From Bryobacterales bacterium (lineage in GTDB: Bacteria; Acidobacteriota; Terriglobia; Bryobacterales; Bryobacteraceae), in NCBI GenBank assembly GCA_020852175.1, contig JADZBH010000042.1, positions 158,343-222,342 on the forward strand: 64,000 nucleotides of DNA. Direction: 5' to 3'. Both the position numbers and the translations under genes were made by a program. The notes under the pieces are model-generated. The model searched no databases. It had not been told where the DNA came from and worked only from the letters and a program-made list of their open reading frames with translations. The number at the start of each line of letters is the position of its first letter. Position 1 is the stretch's first letter. This document shows positions 49,348 through 62,830 of the stretch, one piece after another.

Positions 49348-49371
49348 GAAACACGAGGGCTACGGGACCAT

Positions 49372-50454
49372 TCAACGGCGGCCCTGCGACCGGTCCTCGC
49401 GCGCCGGCAGCCACCGCAGCAGAAACCGCCGCCAGGCCGCGTCGATGACGGGTCCGTTGGCGTGGTGGCCATCGGCGGTGGGCAGAAAGGCCAGGCGCTC
49501 GGGAGCGTTATAAAGTCCGTACACCTCCCGGGCGCGGTTGGCCCAGGCAGCCGAAGCGCGGCCGTCGGAATGGGCACGGCCAAACGGCGTGTCGCCGGAG
49601 CCGCCAATCACGAGCAGCGGGCGCGGCGCCGCCAATGCCAGCAGTTCGTGGTGGTCGTGCCCGGCCAGCAGTCCGCCCGTGGTTGTCTGTCCAACCGGGT
49701 GATCCCAGTCGAGATACCACGTGGACTTATAGTTGGACTGCCCGCCTTCCGGGAGAGGGTTCAGCGGGATAAAAGGGTCGATGCTGACCACGGCGGCAAA
49801 AGGCCGGGAGAAAGCGGCAATGTACAGCGCGGATTTGGCGGAAAGGGAAAATCCCATGAAGCCGATTCGGGCCGGATCGACATAAGGAAGCCTTGCGAGA
49901 AATTCGGCCTCGCGGCTGGCGTCGTAGACCATGCGGGCGAGCGGGGCCCAATGGCCGAAACGCTCGTACAGGCGTTCGTGAACACCCGTGTTGAAATTCG
50001 CGCCGTCACGGTAGCCGCGGATGAAACTCCATCCTGTCAGGACGACATAGCCCCGTTCGGCTAGCCACGAACCCCACGATTTTTCCGGCTCCCGCCAATC
50101 CGGCGTAGTCGAGGTCCAGGCGACGACGGCGGGCAGCCGCGCCCCGGCAGGCCGGTTCCGCGGGATGAGAAGCAGATGCGGCGAGGCGAAATCGCGTTCG
50201 ACGGGGAGTTCGAGCTCAATGCGGGTGTAGGCTGGAAACTCTTCGCGGCGGATCTCGCGGAATTGGCGATTGGAGGGGATGTAGCGGAGGCGCTGCCAAA
50301 AGGACGGCTGGAAGCGGCCGAGCGCGCGCGTCCATGTGTCCAGGAGGCGCGGGCGGATCTGCTGCTCCCATGTGGCGAGAGTAGCGCCGGAGGGGAGAAG
50401 TGGGGCCGGTGTGGGGGGCAAGGGCTGGGCCGCGAGGGGAAACAATGCGATCAT
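49372..50454 (-). CDS. Exported alpha/beta hydrolase (esterase-like)
   Basis: This 360-residue protein starts at ATG 50454 with a short signal peptide (IALFPLAAQ). The fold is alpha/beta hydrolase of the acetyl-xylan-esterase/dienelactone-hydrolase type. The nucleophile elbow reads GFSLSAKSALY, with downstream acid and His candidates in IGGSGDTPFGRAHSDG and TADGHHANG. The RLPAVVAWTSTTPDW strand precedes an oxyanion-hole region. The substrate is unknown. It is divergent from cysD with 36 bases between starts. Confidence 0.85.
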   Translation of the reverse strand: MIALFPLAAQPLPPTPAPLLPSGATLATWEQQIRPRLLDTWTRALGRFQPSFWQRLRYIPSNRQFREIRREEFPAYTRIELELPVERDFASPHLLLIPRNRPAGARLPAVVAWTSTTPDWREPEKSWGSWLAERGYVVLTGWSFIRGYRDGANFNTGVHERLYERFGHWAPLARMVYDASREAEFLARLPYVDPARIGFMGFSLSAKSALYIAAFSRPFAAVVSIDPFIPLNPLPEGGQSNYKSTWYLDWDHPVGQTTTGGLLAGHDHHELLALAAPRPLLVIGGSGDTPFGRAHSDGRASAAWANRAREVYGLYNAPERLAFLPTADGHHANGPVIDAAWRRFLLRWLPAREDRSQGRR

Positions 50455-50472
50455 CCAATACCCGATCAACTT

Positions 50473-50481
50473 TGGTATGAT
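50473..50481 (+). promoter_or_regulatory. Extended -10 promoter for cysD-cysN
   Basis: TGG followed by TATGAT (50473-50481) matches an extended -10 (TGnTATAAT). No -35 fits at 16-18 bases. The start codon at 50491 is 9 bases away, so the leader would be very short. Confidence 0.45.
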
Positions 50482-50490
50482 TGAACAGGT

Positions 50491-51417
50491 ATGTCTTTGG
50501 CCGAACCGGCGATCTCCGTGCGTTCCTTGACCCATCTGCGTGCTCTCGAAGCGGAAAGTATTCACATTATCAGAGAAGTAGTGGCCGAGTTCGAGCGTCC
50601 CGTGATGCTGTATTCCATCGGGAAGGACTCCTCGGTGATGCTACGCCTGGCGCAAAAGGCATTTTACCCCGGGCGGATCCCCTTCCCGCTGCTGCACATC
50701 GACACAACCTACAAGTTTGGCGAGATGATCCGGTTTCGCGACTGGTATCCAGCCTCCATCGGCGCCGAACTGCGCGTTTACACCAACCGGGAGGCGATTG
50801 CCAACGGGGCGAACCCTTTCGTGCTGGGAACGCAAAAGTGCTGCGGCCTGTTGAAGACGCGGGCGCTGTTGGACGGCCTGGCGCAGGGCGGCTATGACGC
50901 GGCTTTCGGCGGGGCGCGGCGCGACGAGGAGAAGTCGCGTGCCAAGGAGCGGATTTACAGCTTTCGCGATCACTTAGGGCAATGGGACCCGAAGAACCAG
51001 CGTCCGGAGCTATGGAACTTATATAACGCGCGCGTGGACAAGGGCGAGTCGATTCGCGTATTTCCTCTGTCGAACTGGACGGAATTGGATGTCTGGCACT
51101 ACATTTACCTGGAAGAGATTCCGATCGTGCCGCTTTATTACGCCAAGGAACGGGAGATGTTAGTCAGAGGGAATTCCCTGATCCCGGTGGAGTATAACTA
51201 TCCTTTGTTGCCGGGCGAAAAGCCGGAGACAGTCATGTGCCGCATGCGGTCGCTCGGGTGCAGCTACTGTACGGGAGCCATCCGCAGCACGGCCGCCACG
51301 TTGCCGGAAATCATCGAGGAGTTAGTCAGCTTCCGGCGGAGCGAGAGGGAGTTGCGGATTATCGATCACGATCAGGAAGGTTCGATGGAAGTCAAGAAGC
51401 GGGAGGGTTACTTCTAA
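50491..51417 (+). CDS. cysD: Sulfate adenylyltransferase subunit 2 (CysD)
   Basis: CysD is the catalytic ATP sulfurylase subunit that makes APS from sulfate and ATP. The 308-residue product has the PP-loop [13 protein letters not shown] near residue 35, [49 protein letters not shown], and a C-terminal [29 protein letters not shown]. Its TAA stop overlaps the cysN ATG (TAATG), so the two subunits are translationally coupled. Confidence 0.97.
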   Translation: MSLAEPAISVRSLTHLRALEAESIHIIREVVAEFERPVMLYSIGKDSSVMLRLAQKAFYPGRIPFPLLHIDTTYKFGEMIRFRDWYPASIGAELRVYTNREAIANGANPFVLGTQKCCGLLKTRALLDGLAQGGYDAAFGGARRDEEKSRAKERIYSFRDHLGQWDPKNQRPELWNLYNARVDKGESIRVFPLSNWTELDVWHYIYLEEIPIVPLYYAKEREMLVRGNSLIPVEYNYPLLPGEKPETVMCRMRSLGCSYCTGAIRSTAATLPEIIEELVSFRRSERELRIIDHDQEGSMEVKKREGYF

Positions 51418-53156
51418 TGGGCGCTCCGGCCTCCTCCATCGAGCAGTTCCTACGGGAGCACGAGCACAGCGAATTGCTGCGGTTTTCCACCGCCGGTTCG
51501 GTGGACGACGGAAAATCGACGCTGATCGGGCGCCTGCTGTACGACACCAAGGGAGTGTATGAGGACCAGTTGGCGGCGGTGAAGAATTCGCGGATCAACC
51601 GTTCGACGGGCGAGTTCGATTTGTCGCTGCTCACCGACGGCCTTCGGGCCGAGCGCGAGCAGGGCATCACGATTGATGTGGCCTACCGCTACTTCCACAC
51701 GCCGAACCGGAAGTTCATCATCGCCGATACGCCCGGCCACGAGCAGTACACGCGGAACATGGCCACCGGGGCGTCCACGGCCTCGCTGGCGGTGATTCTG
51801 GTGGACGCGCGCAAAGGGGTACTGCCGCAGTCCCGGCGGCACTGCACCATCTCGTGGCTGCTTGGAATTCCGCACCTGGTGGTGGCGGTGAACAAGATGG
51901 ACCTGGTGGACTGGAGCGAGCGTGTCTTCGCGGCGATCCGCGCGGATTTCGAGGCGTTCGTGGCGCCGCTGGGCATCACCGGGATTACCTATATTCCGAT
52001 GAGCGCGCTGGAAGGCGACAATGTGGTGGAACGCAGCCGGCGCATGCCCTGGTACACGGGTCCGGCGCTGCTGGAGCATCTGGAGCAGGCCCCGATCGGG
52101 AAGCAGTACAACTTCGACGATCTGCGTTTCCCGGTGCAGTACGTCGTGCGGCCGGACCTGGATTTTCGCGGCTATGCCGGACAGATCGCCTCGGGCGAGG
52201 TGCGTCAGGGGCAGCGTTTGACCGTATTGCCGAGCGGGCGAAGCTCGCGCGTGAAGACGATCACCACCTGGGAAGGAGATCTGGCCGAGGCCTTCGCGCC
52301 GATGAGCGTGACGGTGACCTTGGAGGACGAAATCGACATTTCGCGGGGCGACATGCTGGTGGACCCGGCGCGGATGCCGCATGTATCGCGGCGTTTCGGC
52401 GCGCACCTTGTGTGGATGAACGACGCGGCGCTGGAGACGGGCCGGCCCTATCTTCTGAAACACACGGCGCAAACCGCGGGCGCGACGGTGACCGCAATCC
52501 GCCACCGTTTGGACGTGAACACGTTGCGCGAGGAAACCGCCGCCGGGCTCGCGTTGAATGAGATTGGCGTCGTGGAGATCGAAACGGCGCGGCCGCTGTT
52601 TTTCGATGACTACCGGAAAAATCGCGCCACCGGGGCCTTCGTGCTGATCGATCCCGTGTCGAACGCGACGGTGGCCGCCGGGATGATCACGGAGCGCAAG
52701 GAAGACAACCGGGCGGCCGACCTTTCGGCGGCTCTGCGCAGCGAGGAGTTCACCAGCGGACGATTGACGCCGGCCGAGCGCTATGCTCGTTGGCGGCACC
52801 AGCCGGCCACGGTGTGGCTGACGGCGCGGCGCGAACTGGCCTACCTCGTGGAGAGGCGCCTGTTCGACCGTGGTTGCCTGGTACACGCCGTGGTGGACGA
52901 GTTCGAATCGCACGTGCTGCCGGAACTGGCGCGATTCTCCAACCAGGCGGGGATGATCGCCATCTGCTCATCGGGTTCGGACGACGCCGCCGACCGTGAG
53001 CGGGCCCGTACGCTGGTGGGCAGCGAGAGGTTCGTGGCGCCTGAGACGGCGGAACTAAGCCCGGACGATTCCAGGGCGGCGTTTCAGATTATCCAGGCAC
53101 TGGAAAATCGTGGCATCCTGCCCGCCGACCGCTTTCAGGTGGGCGAAGGGATTTAG
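51417..53156 (+). CDS. cysN: CysN GTPase fused to a degenerate APS-kinase domain
   Basis: CysN drives APS synthesis by GTP hydrolysis. The 579-residue product has an elongation-factor-like G domain (about 25-235: GSVDDGKSTLIGRLLYD, DTPGHEQYTRN, NKMDLVDW, MSALEGDN) and beta-barrel domains (to about 440). About residues 458-579 align by eye with CysC: PATVWLT is followed directly by ARRELAYLVERRLFDRG, where an active APS kinase has TGLSGxGKS before LVERKL. The P-loop is missing and the part is shorter than a full CysC, so this C-terminus cannot bind ATP in the usual way. A shorter ordinary CysN has about 475 residues. The stop is 25 bases from the convergent activase. Confidence 0.93.
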   Translation: MGAPASSIEQFLREHEHSELLRFSTAGSVDDGKSTLIGRLLYDTKGVYEDQLAAVKNSRINRSTGEFDLSLLTDGLRAEREQGITIDVAYRYFHTPNRKFIIADTPGHEQYTRNMATGASTASLAVILVDARKGVLPQSRRHCTISWLLGIPHLVVAVNKMDLVDWSERVFAAIRADFEAFVAPLGITGITYIPMSALEGDNVVERSRRMPWYTGPALLEHLEQAPIGKQYNFDDLRFPVQYVVRPDLDFRGYAGQIASGEVRQGQRLTVLPSGRSSRVKTITTWEGDLAEAFAPMSVTVTLEDEIDISRGDMLVDPARMPHVSRRFGAHLVWMNDAALETGRPYLLKHTAQTAGATVTAIRHRLDVNTLREETAAGLALNEIGVVEIETARPLFFDDYRKNRATGAFVLIDPVSNATVAAGMITERKEDNRAADLSAALRSEEFTSGRLTPAERYARWRHQPATVWLTARRELAYLVERRLFDRGCLVHAVVDEFESHVLPELARFSNQAGMIAICSSGSDDAADRERARTLVGSERFVAPETAELSPDDSRAAFQIIQALENRGILPADRFQVGEGI

Positions 53157-53181
53157 CCCAGCCGCCCAGGGCGCGTGAGCT

Positions 53182-56757
<3,576 letters not shown>

Positions 56758-56811
56758 GTGGCGGTCTCCTTTGATCGAGGGTAGCAGTTTAACGAGAGAA
56801 TGGCGGACAGC

Positions 56812-58611
56812 TTACTGTACGGCGGCGGCCAGTTTGGGCTTCCAGTTTTCCTTCTTCACACGGTCCGCGATGTGGATGGCGAAGTTGGCTGCGATGCCGG
56901 TCACTCCCTTGGTGTGAGGGACATGATACATGGGCCGTTTGGTTTCGGGGTGCTCGTCCACGAACTGCTGGAGTTCTTCGAGGCTCATTCCGATTTGTTC
57001 GAGGGTCTCGGCGAACTCCCGTTTGGCCTTGTTCTTGGCCTCTCCGAGAGCCATCTGGACGCGGGAGTGAGCGTTCACCTCGCCTTCGCCCGAGGTTTCA
57101 ATGGGGAGATAGATGATGTCCTTGAAGTGGCTGACAACGGCGGCCTGGGCTCCATCGGACTGGGTGGACGGCATGCAGCCGAAGGGCTTGACGGAGAGGA
57201 CCATGTGCGCAAGGTCCTTGTTGGAGTAATAAATGTTCTTGGCGACCTCGAGGTGGCCTTCGCCGCCGCCGGAGCGGGAGTTGTAGAAGGGGTGCCCGAT
57301 GCGCTGCATTTCGTACTGGTCGGCCAAATGGTGGCCCAACGGGCCCAGGGCGTCGACGAGACGGTGATACTCGCGTTTGAAGATGTTTTCGGCCAAGGCC
57401 AGCTTGGCGAGTTTGTTGCGGTGGCTGAACTCGATCTTGAGGCGCTTGTCCAGACGCCACAGCGGGGGCAGCACGGCTCCAGCCTCAAGGCCCTTGGTGT
57501 CGCGGTACTTCTGGACCACCTGGTGGATCATGTAGGTGATCCAGGTGCCGACGGGTTCCACCAGCACCTGCGCGCCTTCCCTCTCCAGGAACTGGAACAT
57601 GTTGAAGTTGCCGTCGCCTTCGGTGGTCTGGGCCCAGAACTCGCCGGTGATCTTCACGATGGGCTTCACGCGGAGACGGTCCACCTCGACCTCGTTGAAC
57701 ATGTCGCGGCAACGGTTGAGCGAGGCCGTCATGTCGTCGCCGGCAAGCTGATTGACGAACTTGCCGATGTACTCGGCGGTATCCTTGAACCCGCCCAGGA
57801 AGCCGGACATACCCTCTTCGAGCTTCCAGGGGGTGCGTTTGCGGAACACCTCGTGCATGTAGTCCATGGCGCGGTTCAGCGCGTCGTCGGAAGCTCCGGG
57901 GGTGGACTCATACGGACGGATGGCGTAGGCGACCTCATTCAGTACGTCGCCGCAGTTCAGGGCGTTCAGGATGCCGAGGAAGAAGTCGAGGTTCATCTCG
58001 AGCCCGGCTTCGCAATCGGACTGGGAGAGGCCGCCGGACTGTTGGAACAGGATGACGCGGAAGCCGTCGAAACCCGAGTTGCGCAGCGCCAGGCGGTATT
58101 CGGCCTCGTACATGCCGAAACGGCAGGGTCCGCAGGCGCCGGCCGTGAGGAAGATGTAACGGTCGATGATCTCCTGCTTGGTCATGCCCTGGGCCTCCAG
58201 GGACTGGAGGTACTGCACGACGTTGCCAACGGTGAAATAGGTGGGGTTGCACTGGCCGTTGTTGCCGTATTCCTTGCCGGTTTGGAAGGCGGCGACATTG
58301 GGGGTGGGAAGGGCTTCGGCCATGTAGCCGAGGGATTCGAAGGCGGCGTGGAGAAGCTTTTCGTGTTTCCAGGTGAGGCCGCCGAACAGCAGCGTGGTGT
58401 GGCCCCGTTGCTGCTTGGTGAAGGGGTGTTCGACGGGTTTCTTGAACCGGTGAACCTCTTTGTGCGCCACGCCCGCTTCGCGTTCCAGCCTTGCGCGTTC
58501 TTCGGCAAGGCGTTGCTGGATGATGTTCTCGATCGCGGATTCCGGACTTGCACCGATCTGCAAGAGGCCCGACGCGCGAGCGGGCTTGGGTTCCATCGGC
58601 TGAGAGCTCAT
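56812..58611 (-). CDS. HgdB-like 2-hydroxyacyl-CoA dehydratase-family component
   Basis: This 599-residue protein starts at ATG 58611, fixed by GGAGG 4 bases upstream. It belongs to the dehydratase D-component-like proteins. Cysteine motifs include GQCNPTYFTVGN, ACGPCRFGMYEAEYR, ALNCGDVLNEV and KPFGCMPSTQSDG, and could hold a [4Fe-4S] cluster. The N-terminal 60 residues are charged. It is transcribed just before the tandem activase with a 54-base gap, and the pair probably acts together. It is larger than classical HgdB (about 380 residues). It carries none of the acyl-CoA pathway genes beside it, so the substrate cannot be named. Confidence 0.9.
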   Translation of the reverse strand: MSSQPMEPKPARASGLLQIGASPESAIENIIQQRLAEERARLEREAGVAHKEVHRFKKPVEHPFTKQQRGHTTLLFGGLTWKHEKLLHAAFESLGYMAEALPTPNVAAFQTGKEYGNNGQCNPTYFTVGNVVQYLQSLEAQGMTKQEIIDRYIFLTAGACGPCRFGMYEAEYRLALRNSGFDGFRVILFQQSGGLSQSDCEAGLEMNLDFFLGILNALNCGDVLNEVAYAIRPYESTPGASDDALNRAMDYMHEVFRKRTPWKLEEGMSGFLGGFKDTAEYIGKFVNQLAGDDMTASLNRCRDMFNEVEVDRLRVKPIVKITGEFWAQTTEGDGNFNMFQFLEREGAQVLVEPVGTWITYMIHQVVQKYRDTKGLEAGAVLPPLWRLDKRLKIEFSHRNKLAKLALAENIFKREYHRLVDALGPLGHHLADQYEMQRIGHPFYNSRSGGGEGHLEVAKNIYYSNKDLAHMVLSVKPFGCMPSTQSDGAQAAVVSHFKDIIYLPIETSGEGEVNAHSRVQMALGEAKNKAKREFAETLEQIGMSLEELQQFVDEHPETKRPMYHVPHTKGVTGIAANFAIHIADRVKKENWKPKLAAAVQ

Positions 58612-58633
58612 TAAGCCTCCACTGGATTCTTCG

Positions 58634-58660
58634 ATCAATACAGTTCAAAAAAGTATTGAT
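58634..58660 (-). promoter_or_regulatory. Inverted repeat in the leader of the HgdB-like gene
   Basis: ATCAATAC (58634-58641) and GTATTGAT (58653-58660) form a perfect 8-bp inverted repeat around 11 bases. On the minus strand a TATAGT -10-like box lies just upstream (58671-58666), which would place the repeat at the start of the transcript. It may be a repressor site or a leader hairpin. Confidence 0.5.
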
Positions 58661-58805
58661 TCACTACTATACCTTAAGCCAGCAATGTAGTGTGGCCTGC
58701 TAACTTGACCAGTTCAACCAGATTGTGGCCGAGTGGTGAAAACAGGATGGTGATTGGGGCGGATGTCGTTTGAACGGAGTGGGTTCGGAGGAGCCACCGT
58801 GCCGA

Positions 58806-60842
58806 TTATTGCAGCGCTGCCGTGGCCTGTTCGGCCACGCCACGGAAGGCGGCCAGCGTGGCGGCCAGGGCGGCGACTCCGGCCTCGGCCTCGTTTGTCC
58901 GGCCCAGTTGGAGCGATTCGTTGACGGCCGGCAAAGTGACCGAGCCGTAGCCGGTGTACAGGCCCGGCGCCGAGAGTTGGTGTTTGTACCAGGGGCGCTG
59001 AGGCAGTCCGCCAGGGCGCGTGAGGGCCTGTTCGGCGGTAAGAAGGATGGCGTTCAGGCGGCGGAGGCGGTCCGGTGTGAGCTGTGGTGCTGCGGCGAGG
59101 GCCTTTTCATAGGCCGAGGCGGCTGGGGCGAGTTTGTCGAGTTCGGCGATCACGGCCGAGGTATTGACTTTCTTCCCAGCCTCGGCGATCCACTTGCGGA
59201 CGTTGCGTTCGACGGCGGTGAATTCAATGGGCAGGATGGGAGCCTCCGAGGCGCGGAGGAGCGTGACGCCGGTGACGCGGCTGAGTTTGCGGGAGCCTTC
59301 AAAGTCCTTATCCATGAAGGCGATATACCAAGCCGCTGAATCGTATATGGAGTGGTAGGTACCGCCGCTGCCGGGGGCGCCGAAGCCCATGTTCAGGCTG
59401 GCGATGCCGGAGTGGTGGACAAAGGCTACATAGTCGGAGCCGGAACCGAGGGGGCCTAGCTCGGTGGAGGCGGGCCGGTCGGCCGGATCGACGGTGTCGC
59501 GGACCACCTGTGCGAAGAAGGCTTCGAGAGTAGCCGAACCCCCGACGCCAAACCTGCCATTCGAGTTGGTGTCGGAGTTCAGGTAGAGGACGGTTTTGCG
59601 CTGAAGCTCGTCACGGTGCTTTTCCACCCATTCGGTGGAGCCAAGCAGGCCGAACTCTTCTCCATCCCAGAGAGCGAACTTGATGGTGCGCTTTGGTTTC
59701 CAACCGGTTTGCGTAAGGCCAGCCAGTGAGCGGGCGGTCTCCAGCAAAGCGGCGGCGCCGCTGACCGGATCCGAGGCGCCATTCACCCAGGCATCGTGGT
59801 GGTTGCCGTAGATCACCCACTCGTCGGGAAACTCTGAGCCGGGAAGCGTGGCGATGACGTTATACAGAGGCCGTGAAGTCCAGTCAAAGTCGACGGCGAG
59901 GCGGACTTTGGCGGGTCCTGGGCCGATGTGATAGGTGAGCGGAAGCCCGCCGCGCCATTCAGGCGGAGCGACCGGCCCGGCCAGGGCGGCCAGAAAGGGC
60001 TGCGCATCCGCATAGCTGATGGGCAGCACGGGAATTTTCATGAGCGTGGCGGCTTCGGAGCGGTCGAGTCTGCGGGCGCCCTTTTCGCTGGCCCATCCGG
60101 GCGAGAGTGGATCGCCTACATACAAGGGCATGTCCATGACGCTGCCGCGCTGCGCGCTTTCGGCCGGGCGCCAGGGGCCTTTGGGGAAGGCATCGCCCTG
60201 GAAGTAGCCGTCTTCGCGAGGGTCGGAATAGATGATGCAGCCGATGGCTCCGTGTTCCTGGGCGGTCTTGGCCTTGGTGCCGCGCCACGACCGGCCGTAC
60301 CGGGCGATGACGATCTTCCCTTTGACGTCGATGCCGAGTTTCTTGAGCTCTTCATAGTCGGCCGGGATGCCGTAGTTGACGTAGACAAGGTCGGCCGTGA
60401 CGTCGCCGGAGGCCGAGTAGGCGTTATAGGTGGGGAGTTGGTTCAGATCGGAGGAGTCCGGGTCGGCTGTGAGAGGCGGTTCGACGAGGCGGGCGGCGTA
60501 GGGTGTGGGTGAAACGAGTTCGAGACGGCGTGAGGTGGGATAAGGGAGCAGGGATTCGAACTCTTCGATTTGCACCTGTAAACCCCAGGAGCGGAACAGG
60601 CCAGCGGCGTATTCGGCGACGGCTTTGGAGGCGGGCGATCCGGCGTGATGCGGTTCGGTAGCCATCTTTTCGAGGTACTGGCGGGCGCGGACGGGGTCGG
60701 GCAGGGCGCGGAGGTTCTGTTCCAGCGCCTGCTGGGAGGCGTACTGGGACGGCGCGTAGCCGCGCAGGGCGGGAGCGGTTTGCGCGGAGAGAGGAAGAGC
60801 GAGCGCGGCGGCGAGGGCCGCGCGAACGAGGAAAGATGTCAT
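58806..60842 (-). CDS. Exported M28B metallopeptidase (glutamate carboxypeptidase II-like)
   Basis: This 678-residue protein starts at ATG 60842 with a signal peptide ([20 protein letters not shown]). A PA-domain insert is around 140-290 (VNYGIPADYEELKKLGIDVKGKIVIARYG). The zinc site reads GNHHDAWVNGASDPVSGAAALLE, FALWDGEEFGLLGSTEWVEKH, LNSDTNSNG and YHSIYDS. A transferrin-receptor-like dimerisation helical tail (about 540-678) completes the M28B layout. It should cleave C-terminal acidic residues from peptides outside the cytoplasm. ATG overlaps the dsbD stop by 4 bases. Confidence 0.95.
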   Translation of the reverse strand: MTSFLVRAALAAALALPLSAQTAPALRGYAPSQYASQQALEQNLRALPDPVRARQYLEKMATEPHHAGSPASKAVAEYAAGLFRSWGLQVQIEEFESLLPYPTSRRLELVSPTPYAARLVEPPLTADPDSSDLNQLPTYNAYSASGDVTADLVYVNYGIPADYEELKKLGIDVKGKIVIARYGRSWRGTKAKTAQEHGAIGCIIYSDPREDGYFQGDAFPKGPWRPAESAQRGSVMDMPLYVGDPLSPGWASEKGARRLDRSEAATLMKIPVLPISYADAQPFLAALAGPVAPPEWRGGLPLTYHIGPGPAKVRLAVDFDWTSRPLYNVIATLPGSEFPDEWVIYGNHHDAWVNGASDPVSGAAALLETARSLAGLTQTGWKPKRTIKFALWDGEEFGLLGSTEWVEKHRDELQRKTVLYLNSDTNSNGRFGVGGSATLEAFFAQVVRDTVDPADRPASTELGPLGSGSDYVAFVHHSGIASLNMGFGAPGSGGTYHSIYDSAAWYIAFMDKDFEGSRKLSRVTGVTLLRASEAPILPIEFTAVERNVRKWIAEAGKKVNTSAVIAELDKLAPAASAYEKALAAAPQLTPDRLRRLNAILLTAEQALTRPGGLPQRPWYKHQLSAPGLYTGYGSVTLPAVNESLQLGRTNEAEAGVAALAATLAAFRGVAEQATAALQ

Positions 60843-62830
60843 GAGCCGAGACCTTTTTTGAGGAATGCCTTGAATGCCTGGGTGTCCTTGGTGAGTCCAA
60901 CGTGGCTGGCGCGCACGGCTTCCGAGCCGTCCAGCACGACGTAGTGGGGGATGGCGACGGTTTGGAACCGGCCCTCCTGCAAGTTGCGGTTGGTTTCGCT
61001 GGCCGCGTCGGCGCCGTCGGTGTAAAGCTCGACAAGGACGAATTTCGCGAGTTCCGCGGCGATTTCCGGCTTGGTGAACATATTCGCCTTCATCCATTTG
61101 CAGTTGGTACAGGCGTAGCCGGTGAAGTCGAGCAGAAGTGGTTTGTTTTCGGCGCGGGCGCGAGCCAGAGCGCCGTCGTAGTCGTCCTTCATCCATTCGA
61201 GCCTGGGCCCGGATGCGGAACCGGCCGTGAACGGGGATGCTTTGGCCGAGGGCAGATAAGCATCCAATTCGCCGAGCGGGGAGCCGAACATGCCGGGCAG
61301 CAGGCTGACGGCGAGGATAAGGAAGAGGGCGCCCACGAGTGCGCGCGCCACGCCGACGGTTTCGTCGGCCTTGATGCCCTCCATGCGCAGGAAGCCGAGC
61401 AGGTACAGCCCCGGCAGGGCCAGCAGCACCATCCATGCGGCCAGGATCCGCTCGCGGGTGAGCAGGTCCCAATGAAGAACCAGATCGACGGTGGACAGAT
61501 ATTTGATGGCGGCCGCGATCACGAGGAAGCCCAAGACCACCTTCACGCGGACGAGCCAGCCGCCTGAGCGGGGCAGGCGCTTCAGATAACCGGGGAACAG
61601 CGCCAGGAAGAAGAACGGAGAGGCCAGCCCGGTGGCGAAGCTGAGCATGCCCAAGGCGGGTTGGAGCTTGTCTCCCTGCACGGAAGCGGCCAGCAGCGTG
61701 CCCATGAAGGGGCCGACGCAGGCGAAGGAGGTGAGGGCGAAGGTGAGCCCCATGAGCAGCATGGGGACCAGCCCGGCGCCTTGCGAGGCGTTGTTCATCC
61801 GGTTGACGAGGCCGGATGGGAGAGTGATTTCAAAGGCGCCCAGCAGGCTAAGTCCAAAAACGAGGAAGACCAGGGCGATGAAGGCGTTCACCCACGGGTT
61901 GGAACCGATTTGTGTGATGCCGAACGGCCCGAGCAGGGCGGTGGCGGCGATGCCGAGCGTGGTGAAGATCAGAATGATGCCGAGACAGAAGGTAAGGGCC
62001 TTCAGCACGGGAGTGGGGACGGGGGCGGGCGGGCCCTGGGATTCCTGTTGTGTCTCGCCGCCGAGGAAGGCCGAGACGGTGAACGGAATCATGGGGAAGA
62101 CGCAGGGGGTGAAGATGGAGGCGAGGCCGAAGCCGAAGGCCAGGGCGAGGAAGGGGAGGAGACCCTGAGGGGGAGCGGCGGGGGAGGCTGCGGCGTCCGG
62201 TGGACCGGAGACGGGCCGCGAAGCTTCCGAACCGTTGGAAGCGCCGAGGACGAGGCTGTAGCCGGGGGGGATTGCGCGGGCCGCGGCACCGGGCGCGGAA
62301 GCTCCGGAGGAAAGCGCGAGCATGGCGGAGCGGCGGACCGGGCGCAAGCAAGTGGTGTCCGAGCAGACCTGGTAGCGGGTGGAGGCGGAGAACTCGATCC
62401 TGTCGGGAAGCGCCGCGCCGAGAGTGGCCTTGATGATGAACGCGACTTCCTTGTCGAAGCTGTGCGATTCGTTATTGAAGTTCGGATCGAAGACCCTCTT
62501 CGGCTCCGGTTGATAGATTTCGTAGGAGGCGACGGCGGGGTTGTCGTCGAGCTTGATTTCGGTGGGAATGGGGCCGGGCGGCGTGGAGGGTGAATAGAGA
62601 TGCCAGCCATGGTCGATGGTGGCGGTGAGTTTCAGCAGAATCGACGAACCGGGAGATAAGGGTTGCGGGTCGGCCGAGAGTGTCCAGGCAACGGGATGTT
62701 TGGTTTGCGCCGGTGCGGGGAGAGGCGCCAGAAGCGCCAGCGCGCAGAAAAGGAGAGTGAGCAGGCTAATCGGCCGAAGTGGCCACTCGGGCGCCGGTCC
62801 AGCGTTGCAGTTCATCCTCGATTTTGGCAT
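60839..62830 (-). CDS. dsbD: Thiol:disulfide interchange protein DsbD
   Basis: DsbD moves electrons from cytoplasmic thioredoxin across the membrane to periplasmic thiols. The 663-residue protein has a signal peptide (about 17-42), an N-terminal DsbD-alpha domain ([18 protein letters not shown]), eight membrane segments of DsbD-beta with [19 protein letters not shown] and [19 protein letters not shown] (membrane Cys), and a C-terminal thioredoxin domain with [13 protein letters not shown] (CxxC). The start (62830, or 62815) lies inside plsX by about 50-65 bases; 62830 has AGAAG at a good spacing. Confidence 0.94.
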   Translation of the reverse strand: MPKSRMNCNAGPAPEWPLRPISLLTLLFCALALLAPLPAPAQTKHPVAWTLSADPQPLSPGSSILLKLTATIDHGWHLYSPSTPPGPIPTEIKLDDNPAVASYEIYQPEPKRVFDPNFNNESHSFDKEVAFIIKATLGAALPDRIEFSASTRYQVCSDTTCLRPVRRSAMLALSSGASAPGAAARAIPPGYSLVLGASNGSEASRPVSGPPDAAASPAAPPQGLLPFLALAFGFGLASIFTPCVFPMIPFTVSAFLGGETQQESQGPPAPVPTPVLKALTFCLGIILIFTTLGIAATALLGPFGITQIGSNPWVNAFIALVFLVFGLSLLGAFEITLPSGLVNRMNNASQGAGLVPMLLMGLTFALTSFACVGPFMGTLLAASVQGDKLQPALGMLSFATGLASPFFFLALFPGYLKRLPRSGGWLVRVKVVLGFLVIAAAIKYLSTVDLVLHWDLLTRERILAAWMVLLALPGLYLLGFLRMEGIKADETVGVARALVGALFLILAVSLLPGMFGSPLGELDAYLPSAKASPFTAGSASGPRLEWMKDDYDGALARARAENKPLLLDFTGYACTNCKWMKANMFTKPEIAAELAKFVLVELYTDGADAASETNRNLQEGRFQTVAIPHYVVLDGSEAVRASHVGLTKDTQAFKAFLKKGLGS

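Noticed and set aside
56800..58614. Plus-strand frame of about 600 codons opposite the HgdB-like gene
   Set aside because: Antisense shadow of a conserved gene with a fixed ribosome site; no domain or signal is recognisable in the shadow.
58700..58730. FNR-like box TTGACCAGTTCAA
   Set aside because: The half-sites TTGA and TCAA are too short and wrongly spaced for an FNR site, and the position is not near a suitable promoter.
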